A stretch of 16,402 nt of DNA, taken from positions 1-16,402 of the forward strand of contig JAFYTB010000148.1 of assembly GCA_017559045.1 (NCBI GenBank). Direction: 5' to 3'. Shown here in pieces: positions 7,342-13,205 of this stretch. A model generated the notes under the pieces. The model did no database searches. It was given only the letters and a program-made list of their open reading frames with translations, and was not told where the DNA came from. The stretch's first letter is position 1, and each line of letters begins with the position of its first letter. The position numbers and the translations under genes are program-made. Source of the DNA: Eggerthellaceae bacterium. Its GTDB lineage: Bacteria; Actinomycetota; Coriobacteriia; Coriobacteriales; Eggerthellaceae.

Positions 7342-8130
7342 ATGGGGAAATCAAACGTGATCGAAATCAAAGACCTCAATAAGGTTTTCGAGGGACGCGG
7401 TGGCAGCCATCATGCTCTGCGCGACGTGAACCTGACCATTGAGGATGGGGACATCTTCGGCATTATCGGCCAGTCCGGTGCAGGCAAGTCCACGCTTGTT
7501 CGTTGCATCAACCTGCTCGAGCGCCCCACCTCTGGATCCATCGTCATCGACGGTAAGGACATTACCGACTATCAGGGTCGTGATCTTCTCGACCTGCGTG
7601 CCGGCATCGGCATGATCTTCCAGCACTTCAGCCTGTTCCAGCAGCGCACCGTGCTTCAGAATGTCATGTTCCCGCTCGAGCTGCGCAAGGAGCCCAAGGC
7701 CAAGCGTGAGGCTCGTGCTCGTGAGCTGCTTGAGGCTGTTGGAATGGCCGGTTATGAAGAGCGCTATCCCAGCGAGCTTTCCGGTGGTCAGCAGCAGCGC
7801 GTTGCTATCGCCCGCGCTCTGGCGAATGATCCCAAGATTATGCTCTGCGACGAGGCAACCAGTGCTCTCGACACCCGTACTACGGTGGCTATTCTCAATC
7901 TTCTCAAGGAGATCAACGAGAAACTTGGCGTCACCATGGTGGTCATTACGCACTCTCTCGCCGTTGCTCAGAAGATCTGCAACCGAGTTGCCGTTATCGA
8001 CTACGGCGAGGTTGTGGAGGAGGGTCGCACCGTTGAGGTGTTCGCTAACCCGCAGAGCTCCGTTACGCGTGAGCTTATCGAGCATGACACCCTGAGCGCT
8101 GTCGTAGACGTTAAGAAGGAGGCTGAGTAA
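7342..8130 (+). CDS. metN: Methionine ABC transporter ATP-binding protein, lacking the NIL domain
   Basis: This cytoplasmic ATPase powers methionine import through MetI. All nucleotide-binding motifs are visible: Walker A GQSGAGKST (43-51), Q-loop Q94, signature LSGGQ (146-150), Walker B IMLCDE ending at E171, and switch H194. The signature region and the VFANPQ stretch near residue 234 are MetN-like. At 262 residues it ends just after the ATPase domain. Typical MetN is about 340 residues with a C-terminal ACT-like NIL domain that binds methionine and shuts the transporter down. The end is not a frameshift remnant, because the TAA overlaps the metI ATG by one base in a normal TAATG junction. 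The ATG at 7342 has no strong ribosome site; GTG at 7357, after GGGG, is an alternative five residues in. Confidence 0.93.
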   Translation: MGKSNVIEIKDLNKVFEGRGGSHHALRDVNLTIEDGDIFGIIGQSGAGKSTLVRCINLLERPTSGSIVIDGKDITDYQGRDLLDLRAGIGMIFQHFSLFQQRTVLQNVMFPLELRKEPKAKREARARELLEAVGMAGYEERYPSELSGGQQQRVAIARALANDPKIMLCDEATSALDTRTTVAILNLLKEINEKLGVTMVVITHSLAVAQKICNRVAVIDYGEVVEEGRTVEVFANPQSSVTRELIEHDTLSAVVDVKKEAE

Positions 8131-8804
8131 TGGAGTTCCTCGCATCTTTCTTTGATCAGTACGGCATGCTGCTGCTTGACGGTACTGTTGACACGCTCGT
8201 TATGACCGTGCTCTCCACGCTCTTCGCTTATGTGATCGGTGTGCCCGTAGGCGTTCTTCTCGTCGTTACGTCTCCGAACGGCCTGCGTCCTCACAAGGCT
8301 CTTAACACGGTGCTTGGTTGGATCGTTAATATCGGTCGTTCCATTCCGTTCATCATCTTGCTGGTCGCCATCATTCCCTTTACGCGCCTTGTTGTGGGAA
8401 CTTCTCTGGGCGTACCTGGCGCTATTGTTCCTCTGGTGGTTACGGCGGCTCCGTTTGTTGCCCGTATGGTTGAGCAGTCTCTTGAGGAAGTTGACGGCGG
8501 TCTGGTTGAGGCGGCTCAGAGCTTCGGTGCAAGCACTTGGCAGATCGTCTCCAAGGTGTATCTGCGCGAGAGCCTTCCCAGCCTTATCCGCGGCGTTTCC
8601 ATTACGTTCGTAACCCTGTTTGGTTATTCCGCCATGGCTGGCACCGTTGGTGCTGGCGGCTTGGGCGACATTGCCATCCGCTATGGCTATCAGCGCTATC
8701 AGACCGACGTCATGATCGCCGCTGTTATCCTGTGCGTCGTGCTCGTTCAGGTGTTCCAGACTGCCGGCGACGTGCTCGCACGCAAGATTGACAAGCGCAG
8801 GTAG
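8130..8804 (+). CDS. metI: Methionine ABC transporter permease
   Basis: This membrane-spanning subunit forms a homodimeric channel for methionine import with MetN. At 224 residues it matches MetI (about 217-230). Five hydrophobic segments are visible, near residues 20-48, 62-90, 93-112, 155-177 and 193-212. The cytoplasmic EAA coupling loop that contacts MetN is EAAQSFGAS at 127-135. The start at ATG 8130 is preceded by a perfect AGGAGG at 8117-8122 with 7-base spacing, and it overlaps the metN stop by one base. The two are therefore translationally coupled. A strong hairpin follows before metQ. Confidence 0.95.
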   Translation: MEFLASFFDQYGMLLLDGTVDTLVMTVLSTLFAYVIGVPVGVLLVVTSPNGLRPHKALNTVLGWIVNIGRSIPFIILLVAIIPFTRLVVGTSLGVPGAIVPLVVTAAPFVARMVEQSLEEVDGGLVEAAQSFGASTWQIVSKVYLRESLPSLIRGVSITFVTLFGYSAMAGTVGAGGLGDIAIRYGYQRYQTDVMIAAVILCVVLVQVFQTAGDVLARKIDKRR

Positions 8805-8843
8805 ACCGCGAGCGGTTTCATCCTGAGGGTGAGAAGCTATATT

Positions 8844-8875
8844 AGAGAAGGTGCTCAATGAGCACCTTCTCTTTT
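8844..8875 (+). terminator. Terminator-like hairpin between metI and metQ
   Basis: A perfect 13-bp stem (AGAGAAGGTGCTC / GAGCACCTTCTCT) with an AAT loop is followed by three further T residues. It sits 39 bases after metI. The short T-run may allow partial readthrough into metQ, or protect the upstream mRNA 3' end. Confidence 0.75.
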
Positions 8876-9053
8876 AGTAGGGTAAATCCCCAGTTCAGAA
8901 GCCTATATATCAAAAATAGATAACTGAGTATGCGGTTTTACCTATTTACGATTGAGGCAAGCAGTGGAATACTTGTCCGCGTCCTAAATTTGGTTAAAAG
9001 CCAAGAGAGGCTTTTCCTCCCGTAGGGGAGAAAACAGATAGAAGGGAAATGAA
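8876..9053 (+). promoter_or_regulatory. metQ leader region with two hairpins
   Basis: This AT-rich stretch should hold a metQ promoter, but no hexamer pair is convincing. AGATAACT at 8918-8925 repeats a half of the palindrome upstream of metN. Two small perfect hairpins follow: AAAAGCC / GGCTTTT (8996-9015) and CTCCC / GGGAG (9017-9030). A ribosome binding site, GAAGGGAAA, precedes the ATG at 9054. The hairpins may stabilise a highly expressed mRNA. Confidence 0.45.
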
Positions 9054-9914
9054 ATGAAGAAATCCATCAAGTCCATTGTGGCTGCAGCTGTTGCTACGGC
9101 TGCTCTGGTCGCTCTGGTCGGCTGCGGTGGCGGCGCAAGCGACGCTGGTCCGAAGGTTGCCGTTCCGTCCGACCCCACCAATGAGGGTCGTGCGCTCCTG
9201 CTCCTCCAGGATCAGGGCCTCATCAAGCTGGCTGACGGCGTTGGTCTGACCGCAACCGCTAACGACATCGTTGAGAACCCCAACAACCTCGAGATCGTCG
9301 AGATGGAGGCTGCTGCTATTCCGGCCGCTATCGCTGACGTCGACTTCGCTATCATCAACGGCAACTATGCTATTGGCGCTGGCATCGACACCGCTACCTC
9401 TCTCGCAAACGAGGATCCGGCTGGCGACGCTGCTCAGATCTATGCCAACATCATCGCAGTTGCTGCTGGCCAGGAGACTTCCGCAAAGACCCAGGCTCTC
9501 GTTGCTGCTCTGAGCACCCAGAAGGTTGCCGACTACATCGCCCAGACCTACAACGGCGCTGTTGTTCCCGCATTCTCCACCTCTGGTGACATCCCGGCTG
9601 CTACCGGCGACGACACCACCATCGTTGTTGGCGCATCCCCGGCTCCGCATGCCGAGATCCTCGCTCTCATCGCTGACGACCTGGCTGCTGCTGGCTGGAC
9701 CCTCAAGATCATGGAGTTCTCCGACTACATCCAGCCCAACGTTGCTCTGACCGAGGGCGAGCTGGATGCTAACTACTTCCAGCACATCTCCTACCTCAAC
9801 GACTACAACGCTGAGAACAACACCGACATCGTGAGCGCCGCTCTGATTCACTTCGAGCCGCTGGGCCTCTATCCGGGCAAGACCGCCTCTCTCGAGGGTC
9901 TGACCACCCTGTAA
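9054..9914 (+). CDS. metQ: Methionine-binding lipoprotein MetQ, circularly permuted
   Basis: This is the substrate-binding lipoprotein of the MetNI importer, anchored outside the membrane through C24 of the lipobox LVGC after a 23-residue signal peptide. The 286 residues are the length of one MetQ, but the order is swapped. Residues 34-174 are the usual second half: VAVPSDPTNEGRALLLL, then VENPNNLEIVE, INGNYA, and the usual C-terminal end GAVVPAF. Residues 175-189 form a polar linker. Residues 190-286 are the usual first half: VGASPAPHAEIL, FSDYIQPN, DANYFQHISYLNDY, FEPLGLYPGKTASLEGL, then the stop. In ordinary MetQ, for example E. coli, the SLDEL segment runs directly into VAVPNDPTN. Ligand-site motifs appear intact, so the protein is probably functional. 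Codon use is strongly biased, as in highly expressed genes. A terminator follows. Confidence 0.93.
   Translation: MKKSIKSIVAAAVATAALVALVGCGGGASDAGPKVAVPSDPTNEGRALLLLQDQGLIKLADGVGLTATANDIVENPNNLEIVEMEAAAIPAAIADVDFAIINGNYAIGAGIDTATSLANEDPAGDAAQIYANIIAVAAGQETSAKTQALVAALSTQKVADYIAQTYNGAVVPAFSTSGDIPAATGDDTTIVVGASPAPHAEILALIADDLAAAGWTLKIMEFSDYIQPNVALTEGELDANYFQHISYLNDYNAENNTDIVSAALIHFEPLGLYPGKTASLEGLTTL
9153..9575 (+). other. MetQ segment normally C-terminal, here placed first
   Basis: This encodes residues 34-174 of the permuted MetQ. It starts at KVAVPSDPTNEGR, which in normal MetQ lies after the SLDEL region at about residue 130-140. It ends with YNGAVVPAF, a typical natural C-terminus of MetQ in Gram-positive bacteria. 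Confidence 0.88.
9576..9620 (+). other. Linker joining the original MetQ termini
   Basis: This encodes 15 residues (175-189) rich in Ser, Thr, Gly, Asp and Ala. It resembles the flexible tail that usually follows the lipobox cysteine and precedes the VGA(S/T)P strand. It may be a relic of the mature N-terminus of a second metQ copy. Confidence 0.75.
9621..9911 (+). other. MetQ segment normally N-terminal, here placed last
   Basis: This encodes residues 190-286, from TIVVGASPAPHAEIL-type sequence through FSDYIQP, DANYFQH and LGLYPGKTASLEGL. It stops exactly where an ordinary MetQ would continue into the VAVP(S/N)DPTN strand. Confidence 0.88.
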
Positions 9915-9937
9915 GCGCCTTCGCGATATGCGTTTAG

Positions 9938-9966
9938 AGAAACCCGCTTCGGCGGGTTTCTTTTTT
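9938..9966 (+). terminator. Intrinsic terminator after metQ
   Basis: GAAACCCGC pairs perfectly with GCGGGTTTC around a stable TTCG tetraloop, followed by six T residues. An extra A-T pair can extend the stem. Confidence 0.95.
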
Positions 9967-10026
9967 GATGCGCTAAAATGACGATGCGCTTTGCTGTGGT
10001 TTGGTGCTTTTCGAGGAGAGAACGAA

Positions 10027-10695
10027 ATGCTCTTTATTCTTACGGGAAATGTTCAGACGGGAAAAACCCGTTGGCTCGAATCCCTTCTCGGCGATCTGGA
10101 GACTCGTGGCGTAAGCATTTCCGGCGTTTTGGCTCCTGGCGTTTGGCGCGAGCTTCCTGATAACGCGGGCTTTGAGAAGCTGGGTATAGACAATGTTCTG
10201 TTGCCTCAGGGAGAGAGGCTTGTGTTTGCCCGCAGGCAGGATTTGGCCGAGGCGGAGGGTCTCTATGATGCGGACAGCCAAAGTGCGCAAGCTAATTTGA
10301 AGTGGGAGATGCCCGAGGATTCGCTCGATCGCGTGAACGCGCATCTGAGATCTCTCGTCTTTGGCGACGCCTCTTCTGTTGCTGCTGGCTCTGATGATGT
10401 TGGCTCTGCGAACACCAGCTTCGCTGATACTCGATCCGACGTCACCGCTTTCGCTTCTATGTTGGTGATCGACGAGGTGGGTCGTTTGGAGCTGTTGCGC
10501 AACGGTGGATTAACTGCAGCGCTTGACATTCTCGACGCTGGCCCGTCGAGCCTGTTTGACCATACGCTCGTCATCGTGCGTGAGGCTTTGCTTCCTGCGG
10601 CTCTCGAGCGCTTTGAGCCTGTATGGGGAAGCGTGAGTGTTGTCTCACCTGACGAGACTGGTCGTGAGGCCCTGTTTGCAGCCTTTGGTCTGTAG
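10027..10695 (+). CDS. P-loop NTPase, THEP1/DUF2478-like
   Basis: This is a small soluble nucleotide-binding protein of 222 residues. A Walker A motif GNVQTGKT sits at residues 7-14, directly after a hydrophobic strand. The second motif, LVIDEVGRLEL (146-156, with D149 and E150), resembles the DEIGPLEL motif of the THEP1-type nucleoside-triphosphatases (NTPase_1) and related DUF2478 proteins. Residues 115-140 are Ser/Ala/Asp-rich and look like a flexible insertion. The frame is open to ATG 9991, but ATG 10027 is preferred because AGGAG at 10014-10018 lies 8 bases away and the family begins just before the P-loop. The substrate and role are unknown. It follows the metQ terminator and a possible TAAAAT at 9974, so it is probably its own unit, or transcribed with thyX 111 bases downstream. 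Confidence 0.75.
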   Translation: MLFILTGNVQTGKTRWLESLLGDLETRGVSISGVLAPGVWRELPDNAGFEKLGIDNVLLPQGERLVFARRQDLAEAEGLYDADSQSAQANLKWEMPEDSLDRVNAHLRSLVFGDASSVAAGSDDVGSANTSFADTRSDVTAFASMLVIDEVGRLELLRNGGLTAALDILDAGPSSLFDHTLVIVREALLPAALERFEPVWGSVSVVSPDETGREALFAAFGL

Positions 10696-10806
10696 ACGCA
10701 GGCTATTCGAGCCGATATCTTGTGCCGAAAAAGACGATGCTGCGTGCTGTGCGGCTTATTCGGCAACGTATACTGACGTACATACTTGAGAATAGAGGAG
10801 GCCCTC

Positions 10807-11487
10807 ATGAACGTAGAGCTTTTGTATCATACGCCCGACCCCGAGCGCGCTATCGCAACCGCTGCGCGTCTGTGCTATGCACCGGTTGGCGCTTCTGAGC
10901 TTATGGAGACTATGTCTCCCGAGCGTATGGCGAGCGTGCTCTCGACCATCATGAAGGGTGGGCATTTCTCCACGCTCGAGCATGCAAGCTACACCTTCGC
11001 CATCGATGGTGTGTCCCGTGCGCTTACTCATCAGCTGGTTCGCCATCGTATCGCCAGCTTCAATCAGCAGAGCCAGCGCTATGTCAAGTTCAAGAATGGC
11101 ATCGATATCGTTAAGCCGCACACCATCGAGGAGAACACCGAGGCTGAGGCAATCTTTGACGAAGTCATCAAGCAAGCTGAGGAGGCATACGGCAAGCTGC
11201 TTGAGCTTGGTATTCCCGCGGAGGATGCACGCTATCTGCTTCCGAATGCCGCAGAAACCAAGATTGTCGTAACCATGAACGTACGCGAGCTGCTCCATTT
11301 CTTTGAGCTGCGTTGCTGCAATCGCGCTCAGTGGGAGATTCGCGAGCTTGCCCATAAGATGCTCGAGCTCGCACGTCCTACGGCACCGTACGTTTTCTGC
11401 GATGCGGGTGCTCCCTGCGTTCACGGAAGCTGCCCCGAGGGCAAGATGACTTGCGGTTCGCCGTTCCCGAAGGTTGTTCGCGATTAG
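10807..11487 (+). CDS. thyX: FAD-dependent thymidylate synthase
   Basis: This enzyme converts dUMP to dTMP using methylene-tetrahydrofolate, with FAD and NADPH as reductant, which makes it the flavin alternative to ThyA. The ThyX signature RHR-x7-S is at residues 79-89 (RHRIASFNQQS), followed by QRY. The dUMP-site region LPNAAETKIVVTMNVREL and ELRCCNRAQWEIRELA (about 145-182) are present. The length of 226 residues is typical. The C-terminus carries C198, C204, C209 and C216, a tail (CPEGKMTCG) often seen in this family. ATG 10807 is preferred over TTG 10786 because GGAGG at 10797-10801 sits 5 bases upstream. A possible -10 is TATACT at 10769-10774. A strong terminator follows. Confidence 0.96.
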   Translation: MNVELLYHTPDPERAIATAARLCYAPVGASELMETMSPERMASVLSTIMKGGHFSTLEHASYTFAIDGVSRALTHQLVRHRIASFNQQSQRYVKFKNGIDIVKPHTIEENTEAEAIFDEVIKQAEEAYGKLLELGIPAEDARYLLPNAAETKIVVTMNVRELLHFFELRCCNRAQWEIRELAHKMLELARPTAPYVFCDAGAPCVHGSCPEGKMTCGSPFPKVVRD

Positions 11488-11506
11488 CATCGATTGAGGG
11501 TGTTTG

Positions 11507-11557
11507 GCGTGGGGTGATGATGCGGTTCGCCGCGGTCGTCGCCCCACGTTTTTGTTT
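11507..11557 (+). terminator. Intrinsic terminator after thyX
   Basis: The outer stem CGTGGGG / CCCCACG encloses an inner GCGG-TTCG-CCGC hairpin extended by wobble pairs. It is followed by TTTTTGTTT. Confidence 0.88.
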
Positions 11558-11655
11558 GCAGAAAAAGGGGACTTTGCAGGTTGCGGTGCCGCGCCCTTCG
11601 CACATGCGGCATACTATCGAGAATTAATTCGAGAACGCAGAAAGAGAAGATATTC

Positions 11656-12804
11656 GTGAGCTCTCAGAAGAAAAGCGAATCGGCGCGCGCCTTTGCGGAA
11701 GATGGCGCATGTAAGACCCACGTAGGTGGTCAGGCCCTCATCGAGGGCGTCATGATGCGCGGAAAATACAACTGGGCTGTGGCGGTGCGTGAACCGTCCG
11801 GTGAAATCTATATCGAAGAGCATGATCTTGCATCGGGTAAGAAGAAGAACGGCTGGCTGTATTGGCCTTTCGTTCGCGGCTGCCGGGCTTTCGTTGAGTC
11901 CCTTATGCTTGGCTTCCAGGCGCTTGAGATTGCCGCACTGCATGCATACGGTGAGGAAGCGGAAGAGACTGAGGAGGCTGCCAAGGCCGACGAGGCCGAG
12001 GTAAAGACCGCTGCGGTCGACGAGGTTGAGGCAGGAGCCGCCAACGCCGGTGAGACTGAGGGCGGCGCCGCCAAGGCCGAGAGCAAGGCTGCCAAGGCCG
12101 ACGAGGAGGACATGGTCGAATTTGGCCACAAGGAGATGGTGTTCTCCATGGTCATGGGTCTTGTCTTGGGTGTGGTGCTGTTTGTGGTTGCGCCTGCGTT
12201 GATCACTAACCTTATTGTGGGCGAATACGATGAGAACACGCTTCTGTGGAATATCGTCGACGGCGTCATCCGCGTAGGTGTGTTTGTGTTCTACATCTGG
12301 CTTATTGGTCGCATGGAGGAGATCAGGCGTATGTTCTCCTACCACGGCGCCGAGCATAAGACTATCCATTGCTTCGAGCACGGATTGCCTCTTACGGTTG
12401 AGAATGCACGCACTTTCCCGTGTCTGCATGTGCGCTGCGGTACGGCGTTCCTCATCATGGTTATGCTGATCGCCATCTTGGTGTATACCGTGGTTCCGCT
12501 CGATAAGCTGATCTTGGCTCTCGGTGTGCCCGACGGCGCGATCAAGCTGGTGCTGGTGATTCTGGTTCGCATTGCGCTTATGCCGGTTATTGCGGGCATC
12601 TCTTACGAGATCACGGTGAAGTGGGCGGGCAACCATCCTGAGAACCCGCTGGTTAAGGTCATTCTGTGGCCTGGTATGCAAATGCAGCGCCTGACCACCA
12701 AGGAGCCCGATGACGATATGCTCGAGTGCGCTATCGCTTCTATGAAGGCTGTTCTTGCTCGCGAGGATGCCGAGAACGCCAAGGAATCTGCTCCTGCCGC
12801 ATAG
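11656..12804 (+). CDS. DUF1385 family membrane protein
   Basis: This is an integral membrane protein of the DUF1385/COG3872 family (B. subtilis YqhQ-like), once predicted to be a metal-dependent enzyme. The molecular function is not established. Family hallmarks are GGQALIEGVMMRG (residues 24-36), FVRGCRAFVESL (72-83), RMFSYHGAEHKTIHCFE (225-241) and CLHVRCGTAFL (256-266). The conserved His, Glu and Cys there are metal-ligand candidates. Hydrophobic segments lie near 161-187, 200-217, 264-280 and 295-318. Residues 99-152 are an Ala/Glu/Lys-rich insertion built from repeated KADEA-type units. The GTG start at 11656, after a weak AGAGAAG, gives 382 residues. The frame is open to 11581, but the upstream part is Arg/Cys-rich and not family-like. 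It lies between two non-coding regions and is probably monocistronic. Confidence 0.85.
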   Translation: MSSQKKSESARAFAEDGACKTHVGGQALIEGVMMRGKYNWAVAVREPSGEIYIEEHDLASGKKKNGWLYWPFVRGCRAFVESLMLGFQALEIAALHAYGEEAEETEEAAKADEAEVKTAAVDEVEAGAANAGETEGGAAKAESKAAKADEEDMVEFGHKEMVFSMVMGLVLGVVLFVVAPALITNLIVGEYDENTLLWNIVDGVIRVGVFVFYIWLIGRMEEIRRMFSYHGAEHKTIHCFEHGLPLTVENARTFPCLHVRCGTAFLIMVMLIAILVYTVVPLDKLILALGVPDGAIKLVLVILVRIALMPVIAGISYEITVKWAGNHPENPLVKVILWPGMQMQRLTTKEPDDDMLECAIASMKAVLAREDAENAKESAPAA

Positions 12805-12820
12805 GCGCTTCGCCTGTTTT
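12803..12820 (+). terminator. Weak terminator-like hairpin at the end of the DUF1385 gene
   Basis: AGGCG-CTT-CGCCT followed by GTTTT overlaps the TAG stop. The stem is short (5 bp), so termination may be partial. Confidence 0.4.
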
Positions 12821-13024
12821 GGCATCCCTGTTTTGATGGTTCGCCTGTCTCGGTGGCTTGTCTTCTCGACGGCTTACCGTCCTTCTAAATTGAATTCATG
12901 GGTGCCTCGCATAGATGGTGCGAGGGCTATTGGCGCGCCGTGTGCATGACTGGTTTGCGTCGGATTCGCAAGATCGCGGTCATGCCAGTGGAGATTGCAG
13001 CCTCTATTCTGGCTTGGACTGGTG

Positions 13025-13030
13025 TATCAT
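13025..13030 (+). promoter_or_regulatory. Candidate -10 for topA
   Basis: TATCAT is preceded by TGGTG. It matches the hexamer at 95-100 upstream of dnaE. Transcription would begin near 13037, just before the hairpin at 13040-13066. No clear -35 is seen. Confidence 0.35.
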
Positions 13031-13039
13031 TCCGCATTG

Positions 13040-13112
13040 CTGTCGTGCGCCGTTTCTGCGCGACAGGGAGAAACCCCGCACACGTTAATAATCAAGTTGG
13101 GGTAACCGTGTG
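13040..13112 (+). promoter_or_regulatory. Structured topA leader with possible pseudoknot
   Basis: Hairpin 13040-13066 is followed by GGAGAAA, then a stem 13079-13084 / 13107-13112. ACCCC at 13073-13077, just 5' of that stem, can pair with GGGGT at 13099-13103 in its loop, giving an H-type pseudoknot. The same GGGG could be the ribosome site for the upstream ORF at 13110. I do not recognise a known riboswitch class. Confidence 0.35.
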
Positions 13113-13205
13113 AAGAAAGCTGCGGTTTCAGCATGGGTCACAAGCACGAGGTGCGTGATCGTGCTGAAGTTGGACAGCGTGATTGAAAAGAGGATGCTTC
13201 GATGA
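13110..13205 (+). CDS. Possible leader peptide overlapping the topA start
   Basis: This GTG-started frame has 31 codons. The product begins VKKAAVSAWVTS, has a hydrophobic centre (CVIVLKL) and ends IEKRMLR. GGGG at 13099-13102 lies 7 bases upstream of the GTG. Its TGA overlaps the topA ATG as ATGA, the arrangement typical of translational coupling. No family is recognised, and such overlaps arise by chance at an appreciable rate, so this is a candidate only. Confidence 0.28.
   Translation: MKKAAVSAWVTSTRCVIVLKLDSVIEKRMLR

Larger units (their letters stand above)
12821..13201 (+). other. Structured non-coding region upstream of topA
   Basis: There is no convincing gene apart from a 31-codon upstream ORF at its end. 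Several stems can be drawn by eye: GACGG/CCGTC (12868-12881), CCTCGCA/TGCGAGG (12905-12925), GCCAG..GAG/CTC..CTGGC (12984-13013), CTGTCG..CGC/GCGCGACAG (13040-13066) and CACACG..TTA/TAA..CGTGTG (13079-13112). A 71-codon frame at 12898-13113 has no ribosome site and is not called. It may be a regulatory leader or contain a small RNA. Confidence 0.5.

Noticed and set aside
8994..9851. 285-codon minus-strand frame opposite metQ
   Set aside because: It is an antisense shadow caused by the biased codon use of metQ. The Ser/Val/Gly-rich product has no motifs.
9054..9914. metQ as a truncated or frameshifted pseudogene
   Set aside because: The frame is unbroken, both halves are complete, ligand motifs are kept, and signal peptide and terminator are in place. 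Permutation explains it better than decay.
11614..12825. 403-codon minus-strand frame opposite the DUF1385 gene
   Set aside because: The plus strand carries the DUF1385 signatures. The antisense product is His/Asn-rich without motifs.
12898..13113. 71-codon ORF between the DUF1385 gene and topA
   Set aside because: It has no ribosome site and a Trp/Arg/Cys-rich composition, and it overlaps predicted RNA stems.
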